Shown here: positions 24,970 to 33,580 of the stretch, in pieces | Layout of the letters: each line of letters starts with the position of its first letter | How positions within the stretch are numbered: position 1 is the first letter of the stretch | Origin: an uncultured Lachnospiraceae bacterium | GTDB lineage: Bacteria > Bacillota > Clostridia > Lachnospirales > Lachnospiraceae | Length of the DNA stretch: 64,000 bases | Assembly (NCBI GenBank): GCA_910578555.1 | Contig: CAJTPS010000011.1 | Coordinates: forward strand, 62,001 to 126,000 | Direction of reading: 5' to 3' | The notes under the pieces: generated by a model | What the model saw: the letters and a program-made list of their open reading frames with translations, nothing else | Database searches by the model: none | Told to the model about the DNA's origin: nothing | Position numbers and translations under genes: made by a program

Positions 24970-26157
24970 ATGGAAAATTACGTGGAGATGCACACAGGAA
25001 TGAAGCAAGAAAGAAGACGGGAGAAGGAGATGGAAAGAAATATTGAAATAGAGAGTGCGGCAGGGAAAAGGACGGAGACAAAAGCAGAAACAGAGAGAGA
25101 GACAGAAACGGAAACAGAGACAGGAGTAGAGACAAAAGCAGAAACAGAGACAGGATCAGGGAGAAAAACAGGCCGGGAATCTGCGGCTCAGGCAGCGGCC
25201 GGTGACAGGGTGTGGCAGGACGAACTGCCAGACAGAGACTGCATTGGAAAATATACCGTGATCAGACATCTTGGAAGCGGCGGTGAGGGGGCAGTGTATC
25301 TGGCGCAGGATGAAGACCTGCACAGACTGGTAGCAGTCAAGCGACTGTGCGGTTTTAGCGGGGAATCCGGCGCGGAGAAGCGGGAGGCAGAGCTCCTGAG
25401 ACAGTTCGGGCATCCCATGCTGCCGGTGATCTATGAACTGCTATGGGATGAGGCGTGGTATCTTGTGATGGAGTATATCCCGGGGATCACGCTGCGCGGG
25501 TACATAGACAGGAACGGGTGCGTGCGGGAAGACCAGGCATGTGCATGGATGACACAGCTTCTGGATGTGACAGAATATTTCCATAGTAGAAAACCACCTG
25601 TTATTTATAGGGATTTCAAGCCGGACAACATTATGGTTTGTCCGGACGGACATTTGAGGCTCGTGGATTTCGGGTCGGCGGCCATCAGAAATTACGGGGC
25701 GGAAGCGTGCAGTGTCATGGCAGCGACGCCGGGTTACGCGGCGCCAGAGCAGCTTGGGAAAGGAGTCGGCCGGCGTGCAAGCGGGAGGGCATGCGGACGA
25801 TACGGGAAAAATGCGGGAACAGGCATGGAAGGAAGAATCTATGCGGATGAAAGAAGTGATATCTATGCGCTCGGTATGATCCTGTATTATATGGTGACGG
25901 GAGCAGACCCGGCCAGACCACCCTATACGGCGCTGTCAATACGGGATTATCAGCCGCTGTTGTCTGACGCGTTAGAGAAGGTAATTCGCAAGTGCATCGA
26001 CGATAATCCCGGGCACCGGTATCAGATGGCAGAGGAGGTGCAAAGGGCGTTAACCGGGTGCCGTCAAAGAAGAGCTTATCTGCGCCGGCGGTCTTTTATC
26101 AGAGCGGTGGAGAAAAAAGTCTGGCTGACACAAATGCAGGACGGCGCATTGGAATGA
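24970..26157 (+). CDS. Soluble Ser/Thr protein kinase (PknB/Hanks type) with low-complexity N-terminus
   Basis: Kinase motifs: glycine loop LGSGGEGAVYLA, VAVKRL with catalytic-domain Lys about 124, VMEYIPGI, IYRDFKPDNIM with catalytic Asp about 215 (YRD in place of HRD), VDFGSA, ATPGYAAPEQ and DERSDIYALGMIL. Before the domain lies an unusual stretch of about 90 residues made of Glu/Thr/Lys repeats (KAETE, ETETETE, KAETETG). An extra Gly/Arg-rich insert follows the APEQ motif. No membrane segment or PASTA repeats, unlike PrkC. The start is uncertain: TTG 24958, ATG 24970 or later ATGs. Acts with the adjacent PP2C gene. Confidence 0.88.
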   Translation: MENYVEMHTGMKQERRREKEMERNIEIESAAGKRTETKAETERETETETETGVETKAETETGSGRKTGRESAAQAAAGDRVWQDELPDRDCIGKYTVIRHLGSGGEGAVYLAQDEDLHRLVAVKRLCGFSGESGAEKREAELLRQFGHPMLPVIYELLWDEAWYLVMEYIPGITLRGYIDRNGCVREDQACAWMTQLLDVTEYFHSRKPPVIYRDFKPDNIMVCPDGHLRLVDFGSAAIRNYGAEACSVMAATPGYAAPEQLGKGVGRRASGRACGRYGKNAGTGMEGRIYADERSDIYALGMILYYMVTGADPARPPYTALSIRDYQPLLSDALEKVIRKCIDDNPGHRYQMAEEVQRALTGCRQRRAYLRRRSFIRAVEKKVWLTQMQDGALE

Positions 26158-26271
26158 CGGGGAATGACTGGAACGCGGAATGGCTGGAACCGGGAACAAA
26201 CAGTATGTCTTTTTGATGAAAATATGGTATGATAAAAACAATAATATTTAACAGCGGAAAGGAAGTTGATT

Positions 26272-27327
26272 ATGCATCGGGAACATACCAGGATTGTTAA
26301 GATAGGAGATAAGGTGATCGGCGGGGGCAGTCCTGTCCTGATCCAGTCCATGACTAATACAAAAACAGAGGATGTCAAGGCAACAGTGGAGCAGATCCTT
26401 CGTCTGGAGCGGGCAGGATGTGAGATCATCCGCTGTACTGTGCCAACGATGGAGGCGGCGCAGGCGCTCGGGAAGATTAAGAAGCAGATCCATATTCCGC
26501 TTGTGGCGGACATTCATTTCGACTATAAGATGGCGATCGCCGCCATGGAGAACGGGGCGGATAAGATTCGCATCAACCCCGGCAATATCGGCGGCAAGGA
26601 TAAGGTGGCTGCAGTCGTGTCGGCGGCGAAGGAGCGCAATATTCCGATCCGCGTGGGTGTCAACAGCGGCTCTCTTGAGAAGCAACTGGTGGAGAAATAC
26701 CACGGCGTAACGGCGGAAGGGATCGTGGAGAGCGCCCTGGATAAAGCGGGTATCATAGAGGATCTGGGTTATGACAACATGGTGATCAGCATCAAGTCTT
26801 CGGATGTGTTGATGTGCGTGCGTGCGCATGAGATTCTGGCACAGAGGACGAACTACCCGCTCCATGTGGGCATTACGGAGTCCGGTACGGTGACAAGCGG
26901 TAATATTAAGTCTGCGGTCGGACTTGGACTGATCTTACATCAGGGAATCGGTGATACGATCCGGGTATCTCTGACAGGAGACCCGGTGGAGGAAATCAAA
27001 TCGGCGAAGCTGATTCTGCGCACACTGGGACTGCGTAAGGGCGGTATAGAAGTGGTATCCTGTCCTACCTGCGGCAGAACCCGTATCGATTTGATCGGTC
27101 TGGCGAATCAGGTGGAGGAGATGGTGGCTGATATCCCGCTGGATATCAAGGTAGCCGTGATGGGCTGCGCGGTCAACGGACCGGGAGAGGCTAAAGAAGC
27201 GGATATCGGTATTGCGGGCGGCAGCGGAGAAGGACTGCTGTTCCGGCATGGCGAGATCGTGCGCAAGGTGCCGGAAGCGCAGCTTCTGGACGCTTTGCGG
27301 GAGGAACTGGCACACTGGAAGCAGTAG
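26272..27327 (+). CDS. ispG: 4-hydroxy-3-methylbut-2-en-1-yl diphosphate synthase (GcpE)
   Basis: Iron-sulfur enzyme of the MEP pathway converting MEcPP to HMBPP. The TIM barrel shows VLIQSMTNTKTEDV, CEIIRCTVP, PLVADIHFDYKMA and KIRINPGNIG. The C-terminal [4Fe-4S] domain has its cysteines in SCPTCGRTRIDL and GCAVNGPGEAKEAD. Length 351. Start at ATG 26272, with AGGA 8 bases upstream; a TTG at 26266 is in frame. It follows the kinase and precedes polC. Confidence 0.97.
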   Translation: MHREHTRIVKIGDKVIGGGSPVLIQSMTNTKTEDVKATVEQILRLERAGCEIIRCTVPTMEAAQALGKIKKQIHIPLVADIHFDYKMAIAAMENGADKIRINPGNIGGKDKVAAVVSAAKERNIPIRVGVNSGSLEKQLVEKYHGVTAEGIVESALDKAGIIEDLGYDNMVISIKSSDVLMCVRAHEILAQRTNYPLHVGITESGTVTSGNIKSAVGLGLILHQGIGDTIRVSLTGDPVEEIKSAKLILRTLGLRKGGIEVVSCPTCGRTRIDLIGLANQVEEMVADIPLDIKVAVMGCAVNGPGEAKEADIGIAGGSGEGLLFRHGEIVRKVPEAQLLDALREELAHWKQ

Positions 27328-27416
27328 AGCTTGCGGCGAAACGTTTTGTCAGCGTTAGACGTGACAGTGAAGAGGCCGGCTGAACGGTTAACGGGGACAG
27401 GAGGATACGGCGGCGG

Positions 27417-30400
27417 ATGGGTAAGAAATTTTTTGAGGTATTTCCAACATTAAAACTGGATACCGGGTTAAAGGACCTCTTCGAACAGGTGACGGTGGAT
27501 AAGGTTTCCTCGACGAAGAGGAAAGACTTCCTGCGCATCTATATTTCTTCGGACCGGCTGATCCAGAAGGAGGATGTGTTCCGGGTAGAGGGAGAGATCA
27601 TAAAGCAGTTTTTCCCGAATGCCGCGATGGTAATCAAGATCTATGAGCGGTTTCACTTGTCTGCGCAGTATGATCCGCCGAAGCTGATGGAGGTATACCG
27701 GGACAGCATCCTGCTGGAACTGCGGGAGTATTCTCCGGTGGAGTACAATCTGTTCAAGAAGGCGGATATGGACTTTACAGGGGACGGCAGGCTGCTGCTT
27801 ACAGTGGAAGATACGGTACTCGGGAAGGGCAAATCAGAGGAACTGATTCACATTCTGGAAAAAATCTTTAACGAGCGGTGCGGAATCGCGGTGGAGGTAC
27901 AGGCGGCTTATAAGAAACATACCGTTGGAAAATACAAGGAAGAAGACGAGCACCGGCTGGCCATGCAGGTGGCGGAGATATCGGCACGGGCAGGTTATCA
28001 CGGTGCGGACCGCGGGGATGAGGAAAGTGCATCCGGCGATGAATACATAACGAGTGATACGCAAAATAGCAGTGCTGCACAGGCGCCGGACGGCGCTGTT
28101 GCGGCGGTGTCCGGAGGCACTGGAAACGCCGGCGGCGGCGCGGCAGGCAAAGCAGGCATGACCGGTAAAACAAACAGCGGAGGTGGATTTGTCAGCAGAA
28201 AGGCGCCGGATAAGCCGTTTGGCAAAAAGACGGACTTCAAACGCGCCGTCAAGCGGTCGGATAATCCCGATGTGCTCTACGGCAGAGATTTTGACGAGGA
28301 GGCCATGCCGATCAGCGATATTATCGGAGAGATGGGCGAGGTCGTTATCCGCGGCAAGGTCATCGGCATGGACAAGCGGGAGATCAAGAATGAGAGAACG
28401 ATCCTGATCTATGATGTGACGGATTTTACCGATACGATGACCATCAAAATGTTCGCGCACAACGATCAGGTGGAAGAAATAACGGGTGGTATGAAACCCG
28501 GAGCCTTCGTGAAGCTCAAGGGCATGACCATGATGGATAAATTTGACCGTGAGCTGACGATCGGTTCCCTGACGGGCGTGAAGAAGATACCGGATTTCAC
28601 AGTATCCCGCATGGATACGAGTGTGCGCAAGCGTGTGGAACTGCACTGCCATACGAAGATGAGCGATATGGACGGTGTGTCCGAGGCGAAGGATATCGTG
28701 AAGCGCGCCTATCAGTGGGGACACCCGGCGATCGCGATCACAGACCACGGCGTGGTACAGTCATTTCCGGATGCAAACCATGTGTGGGAGGATCTGTGGA
28801 AAGCGGAGAAGAATAAGCGCAGGGAAGCGGGCGATCCGGACCCGGACAAGCAGGATTTCTTCAAGGTGATCTACGGCGTGGAAGCCTATCTGGTGGACGA
28901 TCTGCACGAGATTGCGACCAACGATAAGGGACAGGATTTCGGGCAGGACTTTGTAGTGTTTGATATTGAGACAACAGGTTTCTCGCCGGTGTATAACCGC
29001 ATCATCGAGATCGGTGCCGTGAAGGTGTGCGGAGGTAAGATCGTGGACCATTTTTCAGCCTTTGTGAATCCGGAGGTGCCGATCCCCTTTGAGATCGAGA
29101 AGCTGACGGGTATCAGGGACGATATGGTCGTGGAGGCGGAGAAGATCGAGAGCGTGCTGCCGCAGTTTCTGCAGTTTAGCGAAGGCTGTATGCTGGTGGC
29201 GCACAATGCGGGATTCGATATGAGTTTTATCATGGAGAACTGTGACAGACAGGGGATCAAACATGATTTTACCTATATTGATACGGTAGGCATGGCGCGC
29301 GTTATGCTGCCGGCGCAGGCGAAGCACACGCTGGATGCGGTGGCGAAGACGCTTGGCGTCTCGCTTCTGAATCATCACAGGGCTGTGGACGATGCGGAGG
29401 CGACGGCAGAGATCTTCGTGAAGCTGATCGTTATGATGGAGAAGGACGGCATCACCACGCTTGCGCAGATCAATGAGAAGGGGAAAGCGAGTCCGGACAT
29501 TATCAGGAAGCTTCCCACTTATCACGGGATCATTCTGGCTAAAAATAACGTGGGGCGGATGAATCTGTATCGCTTGATCTCCATGTCCCATCTTACCTAT
29601 TTCGCCAGAAGACCGCGGATTCCCAAGAGCCTTTTGCATGAGTACCGGGAAGGACTGATCATAGGCAGCGCTTGCGAGGCGGGAGAACTGTACCGTGCGC
29701 TTCTGGAGGGAAAGCCGGATGCGGAGATCGCCAGGCTGGTGGATTTCTATGACTATCTGGAAATACAGCCTCTCGGCAACAATAAGTTCATGATCGCGTC
29801 GGATAGAATACAGAATGTCAATTCCATGGAAGACATCATGGAGATCAACCGTAAGATCGTGAGGCTGGGGGAACAGTTTTGCAAGCCGGTGGCGGCTACC
29901 TGCGATGTGCATTTCCTGAATCCGGAGGATGAGATCTACCGTCGCATTATCATGGCCGGGCAAGGGTTTCCGGATGCGGATAATCAGGCGCCGCTCTATC
30001 TTCGGACGACGGAGGAGATGCTGGAAGAGTTCGCCTATCTGGGAAGCGATAAGGCAGAGGAGGTGGTCATCACCAACACGAATCTGATCGCCGACATGAT
30101 AGAATGCATGTCGCCCGTGCGCCCGGATAAGTGTCCGCCGGTAATCGAGGACAGCGACAGACAGCTTACGGAGATCTGCTATAACAGAGCGCATGAATTG
30201 TACGGGGAGACGCTGCCGCAGATCGTGGAGGACCGTCTGAAGAAGGAACTGAACTCTATTATATCCAACGGATTTGCGGTGATGTATATCATTGCCCAGA
30301 AGCTGGTGTGGAAGTCCGTGGAGGACGGCTATCTGGTCGGTTCCCGTGGTTCCGTGGGAAGCTCTTTTGTGGCAAATATGGCGGGGATCACGGAGGTAAA

Positions 30401-32030
30401 TTCCTTAAGTCCGCATTATCTGTGTCCGAAATGCCACTATTATGATTTTGATTCCGAGGAAGTGAAGGCTTACGGGGGCGGCGCCGGCTGCGATATGCCG
30501 GATAAGAACTGTCCGGTCTGCGGAACGCCGCTTGACAAAGAGGGCTTTGATATTCCCTTCGAGACGTTCCTTGGATTTAAGGGGGATAAGGAGCCGGATA
30601 TTGATCTGAACTTTTCCGGAGAATATCAGAGTAAGGCGCATAAATATACGGAGGTAATCTTCGGCAGCGGACAGACTTACCGGGCGGGAACGATCGGTAC
30701 GCTGGCGGACAAGACCGCATTCGGTTATGTGAAAAATTATTACGAGGAGCGCGGCCGGCATAAGCGGGTCTGTGAGATCAACCGGATCGTCACGGGCTGT
30801 ACGGGGATACGCAGGAGCACCGGGCAGCATCCGGGCGGTATCGTGGTACTGCCGGTGGGGGAGGATATCAATTCTTTCACGCCGGTACAGCATCCGGCGA
30901 ATGATATGACGACGGATATTGTCACCACGCATTTTGATTACCATTCGATCGACCATAACCTGCTGAAACTTGACATCCTGGGGCATGATGATCCTACGAT
31001 GATCCGTATGTTGCAGGATCTGACAGGAATCGATCCGGTAACCATTCCGCTGGACGATAAAGGGGTTATGTCGCTTTTCCAGGATACGTCTGCACTCGGG
31101 GTTACCCCGGATCAGATCGGCGGCTGCAAATTGGGCTGCCTCGGTATTCCTGAGTTCGGCACGGAGTTCGTAATCCAGATGGTTATCGATGCGAAACCGA
31201 AGTGCTTCACCGATCTGGTGCGTATCTCGGGTCTGTCCCACGGCACGGATGTGTGGCTGGGCAACGCGCAGACGCTGATCGAAGAGGGCAAGGCGACGAT
31301 CTCCACGGCGATCTGCTGCCGTGACGATATCATGATCTACCTGATGCAGAAAGGCGTAGAGCCGTCGCTGTCCTTTACAATCATGGAGAGTGTGCGTAAG
31401 GGGAAAGGGCTGAAGGACGAGTGGATCACGGCGATGACCGAGAACGGGGTGCCGGAATGGTACATCGGGTCCTGCAAGAAGATCAAGTATATGTTCCCGA
31501 AGGCACATGCGGCGGCATACGTCATGATGGCATGGCGTATCGCCTACTGTAAGATCAATTACCCGTTGGCCTATTACGCGGCCTATTTCAGCATCCGCGC
31601 TTCGGCGTTCTCCTACGAGATCATGTGCCAGGGGCAGCAGCATCTGGAAAATATGATGGCGGATTATAAGCGCAGAAGCGACGAACTTTCCAAGAAAGAG
31701 CAGGATACCCAGAAGGATATGAAGATCGTGCAGGAGATGTATGCCAGAGGATTCGAGTTTGTGCCGATCGATATTTTTACGGCGCAGTCGAGGCTGTTCC
31801 AGATTGTGGACGGGAAGCTTATGCCGTCTTTAAGCAGCATAGACGGTCTGGGAGAGAAGGCGGCGGATGCGATCGTGGAGGCGGCCAAAGACGGTCCGTT
31901 CTTGAGTAAAGATGATTTCCGGCAGCGCACGAAGGCATCGAAGACGGTCGTGGATCTGATGAGTGATCTTGGACTGCTCGGGAAACTGCCGGAGTCCAAT
32001 CAGATCAGTCTGTTTGATTTTGTGAGCTAA
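27417..32030 (+). CDS. polC: DNA polymerase III PolC-type alpha subunit
   Basis: Replicative polymerase of low-GC Gram-positives, with its own proofreading. Domains in order: N-terminal domain and Gly/Ala-rich linker (to about 280), OB fold (VIRGKVIGMDKREIKNERT), PHP domain (H410 in LHCHTKMSDMDG), inserted DEDDh 3'-5' exonuclease (D516 in DIETTG, HNAGFDMSF, HHRAVDDAEAT), second half of PHP, then the polymerase with PDIDLNFSGEYQ, a zinc module (CPKCHYYD, CPVCGTPL) and a C-terminal helix-hairpin-helix. Length 1537. AGGAGG lies 12 bases before the ATG. Confidence 0.98.
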   Translation: MGKKFFEVFPTLKLDTGLKDLFEQVTVDKVSSTKRKDFLRIYISSDRLIQKEDVFRVEGEIIKQFFPNAAMVIKIYERFHLSAQYDPPKLMEVYRDSILLELREYSPVEYNLFKKADMDFTGDGRLLLTVEDTVLGKGKSEELIHILEKIFNERCGIAVEVQAAYKKHTVGKYKEEDEHRLAMQVAEISARAGYHGADRGDEESASGDEYITSDTQNSSAAQAPDGAVAAVSGGTGNAGGGAAGKAGMTGKTNSGGGFVSRKAPDKPFGKKTDFKRAVKRSDNPDVLYGRDFDEEAMPISDIIGEMGEVVIRGKVIGMDKREIKNERTILIYDVTDFTDTMTIKMFAHNDQVEEITGGMKPGAFVKLKGMTMMDKFDRELTIGSLTGVKKIPDFTVSRMDTSVRKRVELHCHTKMSDMDGVSEAKDIVKRAYQWGHPAIAITDHGVVQSFPDANHVWEDLWKAEKNKRREAGDPDPDKQDFFKVIYGVEAYLVDDLHEIATNDKGQDFGQDFVVFDIETTGFSPVYNRIIEIGAVKVCGGKIVDHFSAFVNPEVPIPFEIEKLTGIRDDMVVEAEKIESVLPQFLQFSEGCMLVAHNAGFDMSFIMENCDRQGIKHDFTYIDTVGMARVMLPAQAKHTLDAVAKTLGVSLLNHHRAVDDAEATAEIFVKLIVMMEKDGITTLAQINEKGKASPDIIRKLPTYHGIILAKNNVGRMNLYRLISMSHLTYFARRPRIPKSLLHEYREGLIIGSACEAGELYRALLEGKPDAEIARLVDFYDYLEIQPLGNNKFMIASDRIQNVNSMEDIMEINRKIVRLGEQFCKPVAATCDVHFLNPEDEIYRRIIMAGQGFPDADNQAPLYLRTTEEMLEEFAYLGSDKAEEVVITNTNLIADMIECMSPVRPDKCPPVIEDSDRQLTEICYNRAHELYGETLPQIVEDRLKKELNSIISNGFAVMYIIAQKLVWKSVEDGYLVGSRGSVGSSFVANMAGITEVNSLSPHYLCPKCHYYDFDSEEVKAYGGGAGCDMPDKNCPVCGTPLDKEGFDIPFETFLGFKGDKEPDIDLNFSGEYQSKAHKYTEVIFGSGQTYRAGTIGTLADKTAFGYVKNYYEERGRHKRVCEINRIVTGCTGIRRSTGQHPGGIVVLPVGEDINSFTPVQHPANDMTTDIVTTHFDYHSIDHNLLKLDILGHDDPTMIRMLQDLTGIDPVTIPLDDKGVMSLFQDTSALGVTPDQIGGCKLGCLGIPEFGTEFVIQMVIDAKPKCFTDLVRISGLSHGTDVWLGNAQTLIEEGKATISTAICCRDDIMIYLMQKGVEPSLSFTIMESVRKGKGLKDEWITAMTENGVPEWYIGSCKKIKYMFPKAHAAAYVMMAWRIAYCKINYPLAYYAAYFSIRASAFSYEIMCQGQQHLENMMADYKRRSDELSKKEQDTQKDMKIVQEMYARGFEFVPIDIFTAQSRLFQIVDGKLMPSLSSIDGLGEKAADAIVEAAKDGPFLSKDDFRQRTKASKTVVDLMSDLGLLGKLPESNQISLFDFVS

Positions 32031-32045
32031 AAAAGGAGGAAGGGT

Positions 32046-32230
32046 ATGAGAAATTACGATCGGAAGAGAATTCGGCGCGGGTGGCGAAGGAACTTGGCAT
32101 AGAATATTACGATAAGGATATTATCTTCAAAACCGCTATTGCCGGCAGAACTTTGAGCCCGGCGCAGGTGCACAAGTGGGATGAGCGGGTGCCGAAGAAT
32201 TTCGGTTTCGCCCAGAGCCTGTTATTGTGA
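32046..32230 (+). pseudogene. Decayed cytidylate-kinase-like gene
   Basis: A good ribosome binding site (AAGGAGG, 32033-32039) and ATG at 32046 remain, but the frame is broken. Reading from 32053 gives ITIGREFGAGG, the P-loop start typical of the cytidylate-kinase-like family. A shift is then needed to read VAKELGIEYYDKDIIFKTA and, later, DERVPKNFGFAQSLLL followed by TGA at 32228. Only about a third of such a gene is left, with internal deletion. It directly follows polC and probably lay in its operon. Confidence 0.7.
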
Positions 32231-32359
32231 TCCGTACGGGAGAAAAGCCGTGTGGAATCACCGGTACGGAAAGTGCCGGAGAAATTTTTCATATAAAATG
32301 GAAAAAAGTACTTGCATTCTTTGCAGAAATATAATAGAATAAGCAAGTGTCAAACAGAT

Positions 32360-32431
32360 GGCTCGTTGGTCAAGCGGTTAAGACGCCGCCCTCTCACGGC
32401 GGAAACAGGGGTTCGATTCCCCTACGAGCTG
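32360..32431 (+). tRNA. tRNA-Glu (anticodon CTC)
   Basis: Acceptor arm GGCTCGT 32360-32366 pairs with ACGAGCT 32424-32430 (one G-U pair); the discriminator is G at 32431. The anticodon stem CCGCC/GGCGG encloses loop CTCTCAC, with anticodon CTC at 32393-32395. The T arm AGGGG-TTCGATT-CCCCT is perfect. The CCA end is not encoded. A terminator follows at 32462. Confidence 0.95.
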
Positions 32432-32461
32432 TTGACTGTTATAAACAGCCCAACCCTGAAG

Positions 32462-32498
32462 AATGCTGGAAACCATGATCTGGTTTGTGGCATTTTTT
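32462..32498 (+). terminator. Intrinsic terminator after tRNA-Glu
   Basis: AATGC at 32462-32466 pairs with GCATT at 32490-32494, and inside it AAACCA pairs with TGGTTT. TTTTTT closes it. The only upstream unit is the tRNA. Confidence 0.75.
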
Positions 32499-32512
32499 GA
32501 TGCCGGGAGTAT

Positions 32513-32677
32513 CGTAACAGTTCAGCCTGCGCCATTCGCAAAGGCACTTTCAGTGCTTTCCCGCTGCTTCGCAGCTGACTTTGCTCATAAAAAGGCGCTC
32601 CGCTCATAGCTGATAAGTTGCATTCATTCATGCAAGCATGATTCGTCCATCTTATCAGCTATGGCTGAACTGTTGCG
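32513..32677 (+). mobile_element. MITE-like element with terminal inverted repeats, no gene
   Basis: The ends are inverted repeats: AACAGTTCAGCC at 32516-32527 and GGCTGAACTGTT at 32663-32674, perfect over 12 bases and extendable to 15 with one mismatch. Inside, CATAGCTGATAAG at 32605-32617 pairs perfectly with 32651-32663, and TTGCAT/ATGCAA form a smaller hairpin in its loop. About 165 bases, no coding capacity. I see no convincing target-site duplication, so mobility is inferred from form only. Confidence 0.5.
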
Positions 32678-32706
32678 GAATATCGGGATGTTGCGGAATA
32701 TCGGTA
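32671..32706 (+). repeat. 18-base direct tandem repeat
   Basis: TGTTGCGGAATATCGG occurs at 32671 and again at 32689, giving two 18-base units with one difference. The first unit overlaps the right end of the MITE-like element. Confidence 0.75.
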
Positions 32707-32715
32707 AAGTTTTCC

Positions 32716-32744
32716 TTGCAAACATTTTCAAAGAGTGTTACAAT
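32716..32744 (+). promoter_or_regulatory. Sigma-A promoter of the rimP-nusA-infB operon leader
   Basis: TTGCAA at 32716-32721 and TACAAT at 32739-32744 are 17 bases apart. Predicted transcription starts near 32751. A terminator begins only about 23 bases downstream, and rimP starts at 33040, so the leader is about 290 bases. Confidence 0.6.
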
Positions 32745-32773
32745 ACGTTATGATATAAAGGATGAGATAAAGA

Positions 32774-32798
32774 GTGGACTTGCGAGTCCACCTTTTTT
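32774..32798 (+). terminator. Intrinsic terminator/attenuator in the nusA operon leader
   Basis: GTGGACT at 32774-32780 pairs perfectly with AGTCCAC at 32785-32791 around TGCG, then C and TTTTTT. It is immediately downstream of the promoter at 32716, so full-length operon mRNA requires read-through. In Bacillus subtilis NusA is reported to control its own operon by attenuation; an equivalent here is inference. Confidence 0.75.
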
Positions 32799-32828
32799 AT
32801 ATCATAGGAAAGTGCGTCCTATGATATA
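32798..32828 (+). repeat. Perfect 12-bp palindromic hairpin in the nusA operon leader
   Basis: TATATCATAGGA at 32798-32809 pairs exactly with TCCTATGATATA at 32817-32828 around AAGTGCG. It overlaps the end of the terminator T-tract. Another perfect inverted repeat follows: GCGCAGCTT at 32837-32845 with AAGCTGCGC at 32860-32868. Confidence 0.7.
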
Positions 32829-32918
32829 AAAGGGATGCGCAGCTTCGCGCGCGGAACAAAAGCTGCGCTTGCCATAGAAGTTAGAACGCGAGAGTGTGCA
32901 AAGCGCACTTTTGTTCTG

Positions 32919-32990
32919 GTATAGGAAAGTGCTCCGGATTTACGAGGCTGCGAAGCAGATCTCGCAAACGAGCTTTGCTCGTTTTGTTCT
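32919..32990 (+). repeat. Copy of the interspersed structured repeat
   Basis: Contains the 26-base block beginning ATCTCGCAAACGAGC that is identical to the copy near 47910, including hairpin AAACGAGC-TTT-GCTCGTTT and the following GTTCT. It is preceded by TATAGGAAAGTGCTCCGG, which parallels TATAGGAAATTACTCCG before the other copy. An outer pair CCGGATTT/AAATCCGG frames this copy. Confidence 0.65.
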
Positions 32991-33039
32991 GCTATTGGAA
33001 ATCCGGTACGTCCGGGGAGAAGGATCACGGGAGGTAGAA

Positions 33040-33546
33040 ATGTCAAAGAGAGAGACATACGAATCCAGAACTGAGCAGCTGTTATCTCCGATCACGGAGC
33101 AGTATGGTGTGGAGATCTACGATGTGGAGTATGTTAAGGAAGGAAGTGACTGGTACCTGCGCGCTTATATCGACAAGCCGGAGGGTGTGAACATTGTTGA
33201 CTGCGAGAATGTCAGCCGCGCATTATCGGATGTACTGGACGCGGAGGATTTTATACCCGATGCCTATATTCTGGAAGTGAGCAGCCCGGGACTCGGCAGG
33301 ACGCTCAAGAAGGACAGACATCTGGAGAAGAGTCTGGGTGAGGCAGTGGAAATCAAAACCTATAAGCCCATTGACGGGCGTAAAGAGTTTGCGGGTATTC
33401 TGATAGCATACGATGCAGACACGGTTACGATAGAGGAGCCGGAGACTGTGGGAAATGGAAACGGTGACGGGGAGAGTGAAACCGGCATAAAGCGCATCCT
33501 GAACAGGAAAGAGGCTGCGCTTATCAGACTTGCTTTGGACTTTTAG
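33040..33546 (+). CDS. rimP: Ribosome maturation factor RimP
   Basis: Needed for 30S subunit assembly. 168 residues. The N-terminal domain contains YGVEIYDVEYVKEGSDWYLR and CENVSRALSDVLD; the motif EVSSPGLGRTLKKDRHLEK is diagnostic; a C-terminal SH3-like domain follows, with an added Gly/Asn-rich stretch (GNGNGDGE) before the end. Start at 33040 because GGGAGG is at 33029-33034; a longer upstream frame is not supported. First gene of the nusA operon, as in most bacteria. Confidence 0.95.
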   Translation: MSKRETYESRTEQLLSPITEQYGVEIYDVEYVKEGSDWYLRAYIDKPEGVNIVDCENVSRALSDVLDAEDFIPDAYILEVSSPGLGRTLKKDRHLEKSLGEAVEIKTYKPIDGRKEFAGILIAYDADTVTIEEPETVGNGNGDGESETGIKRILNRKEAALIRLALDF

Positions 33547-33580
33547 GAATTTAGAAATAAACATAGGAGGATAACGGAAA

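Noticed and set aside
26150..26200. Degenerate repeats of GGAATGACTGGAAC after the kinase gene
   Set aside because: Three imperfect short copies only; too weak to call a functional repeat.
27834..28748. Long - strand frame within polC
   Set aside because: Antisense shadow of PolC; His/Arg-rich composition and no start context. The same applies to the frames at 29055-30194 and 30405-31643.
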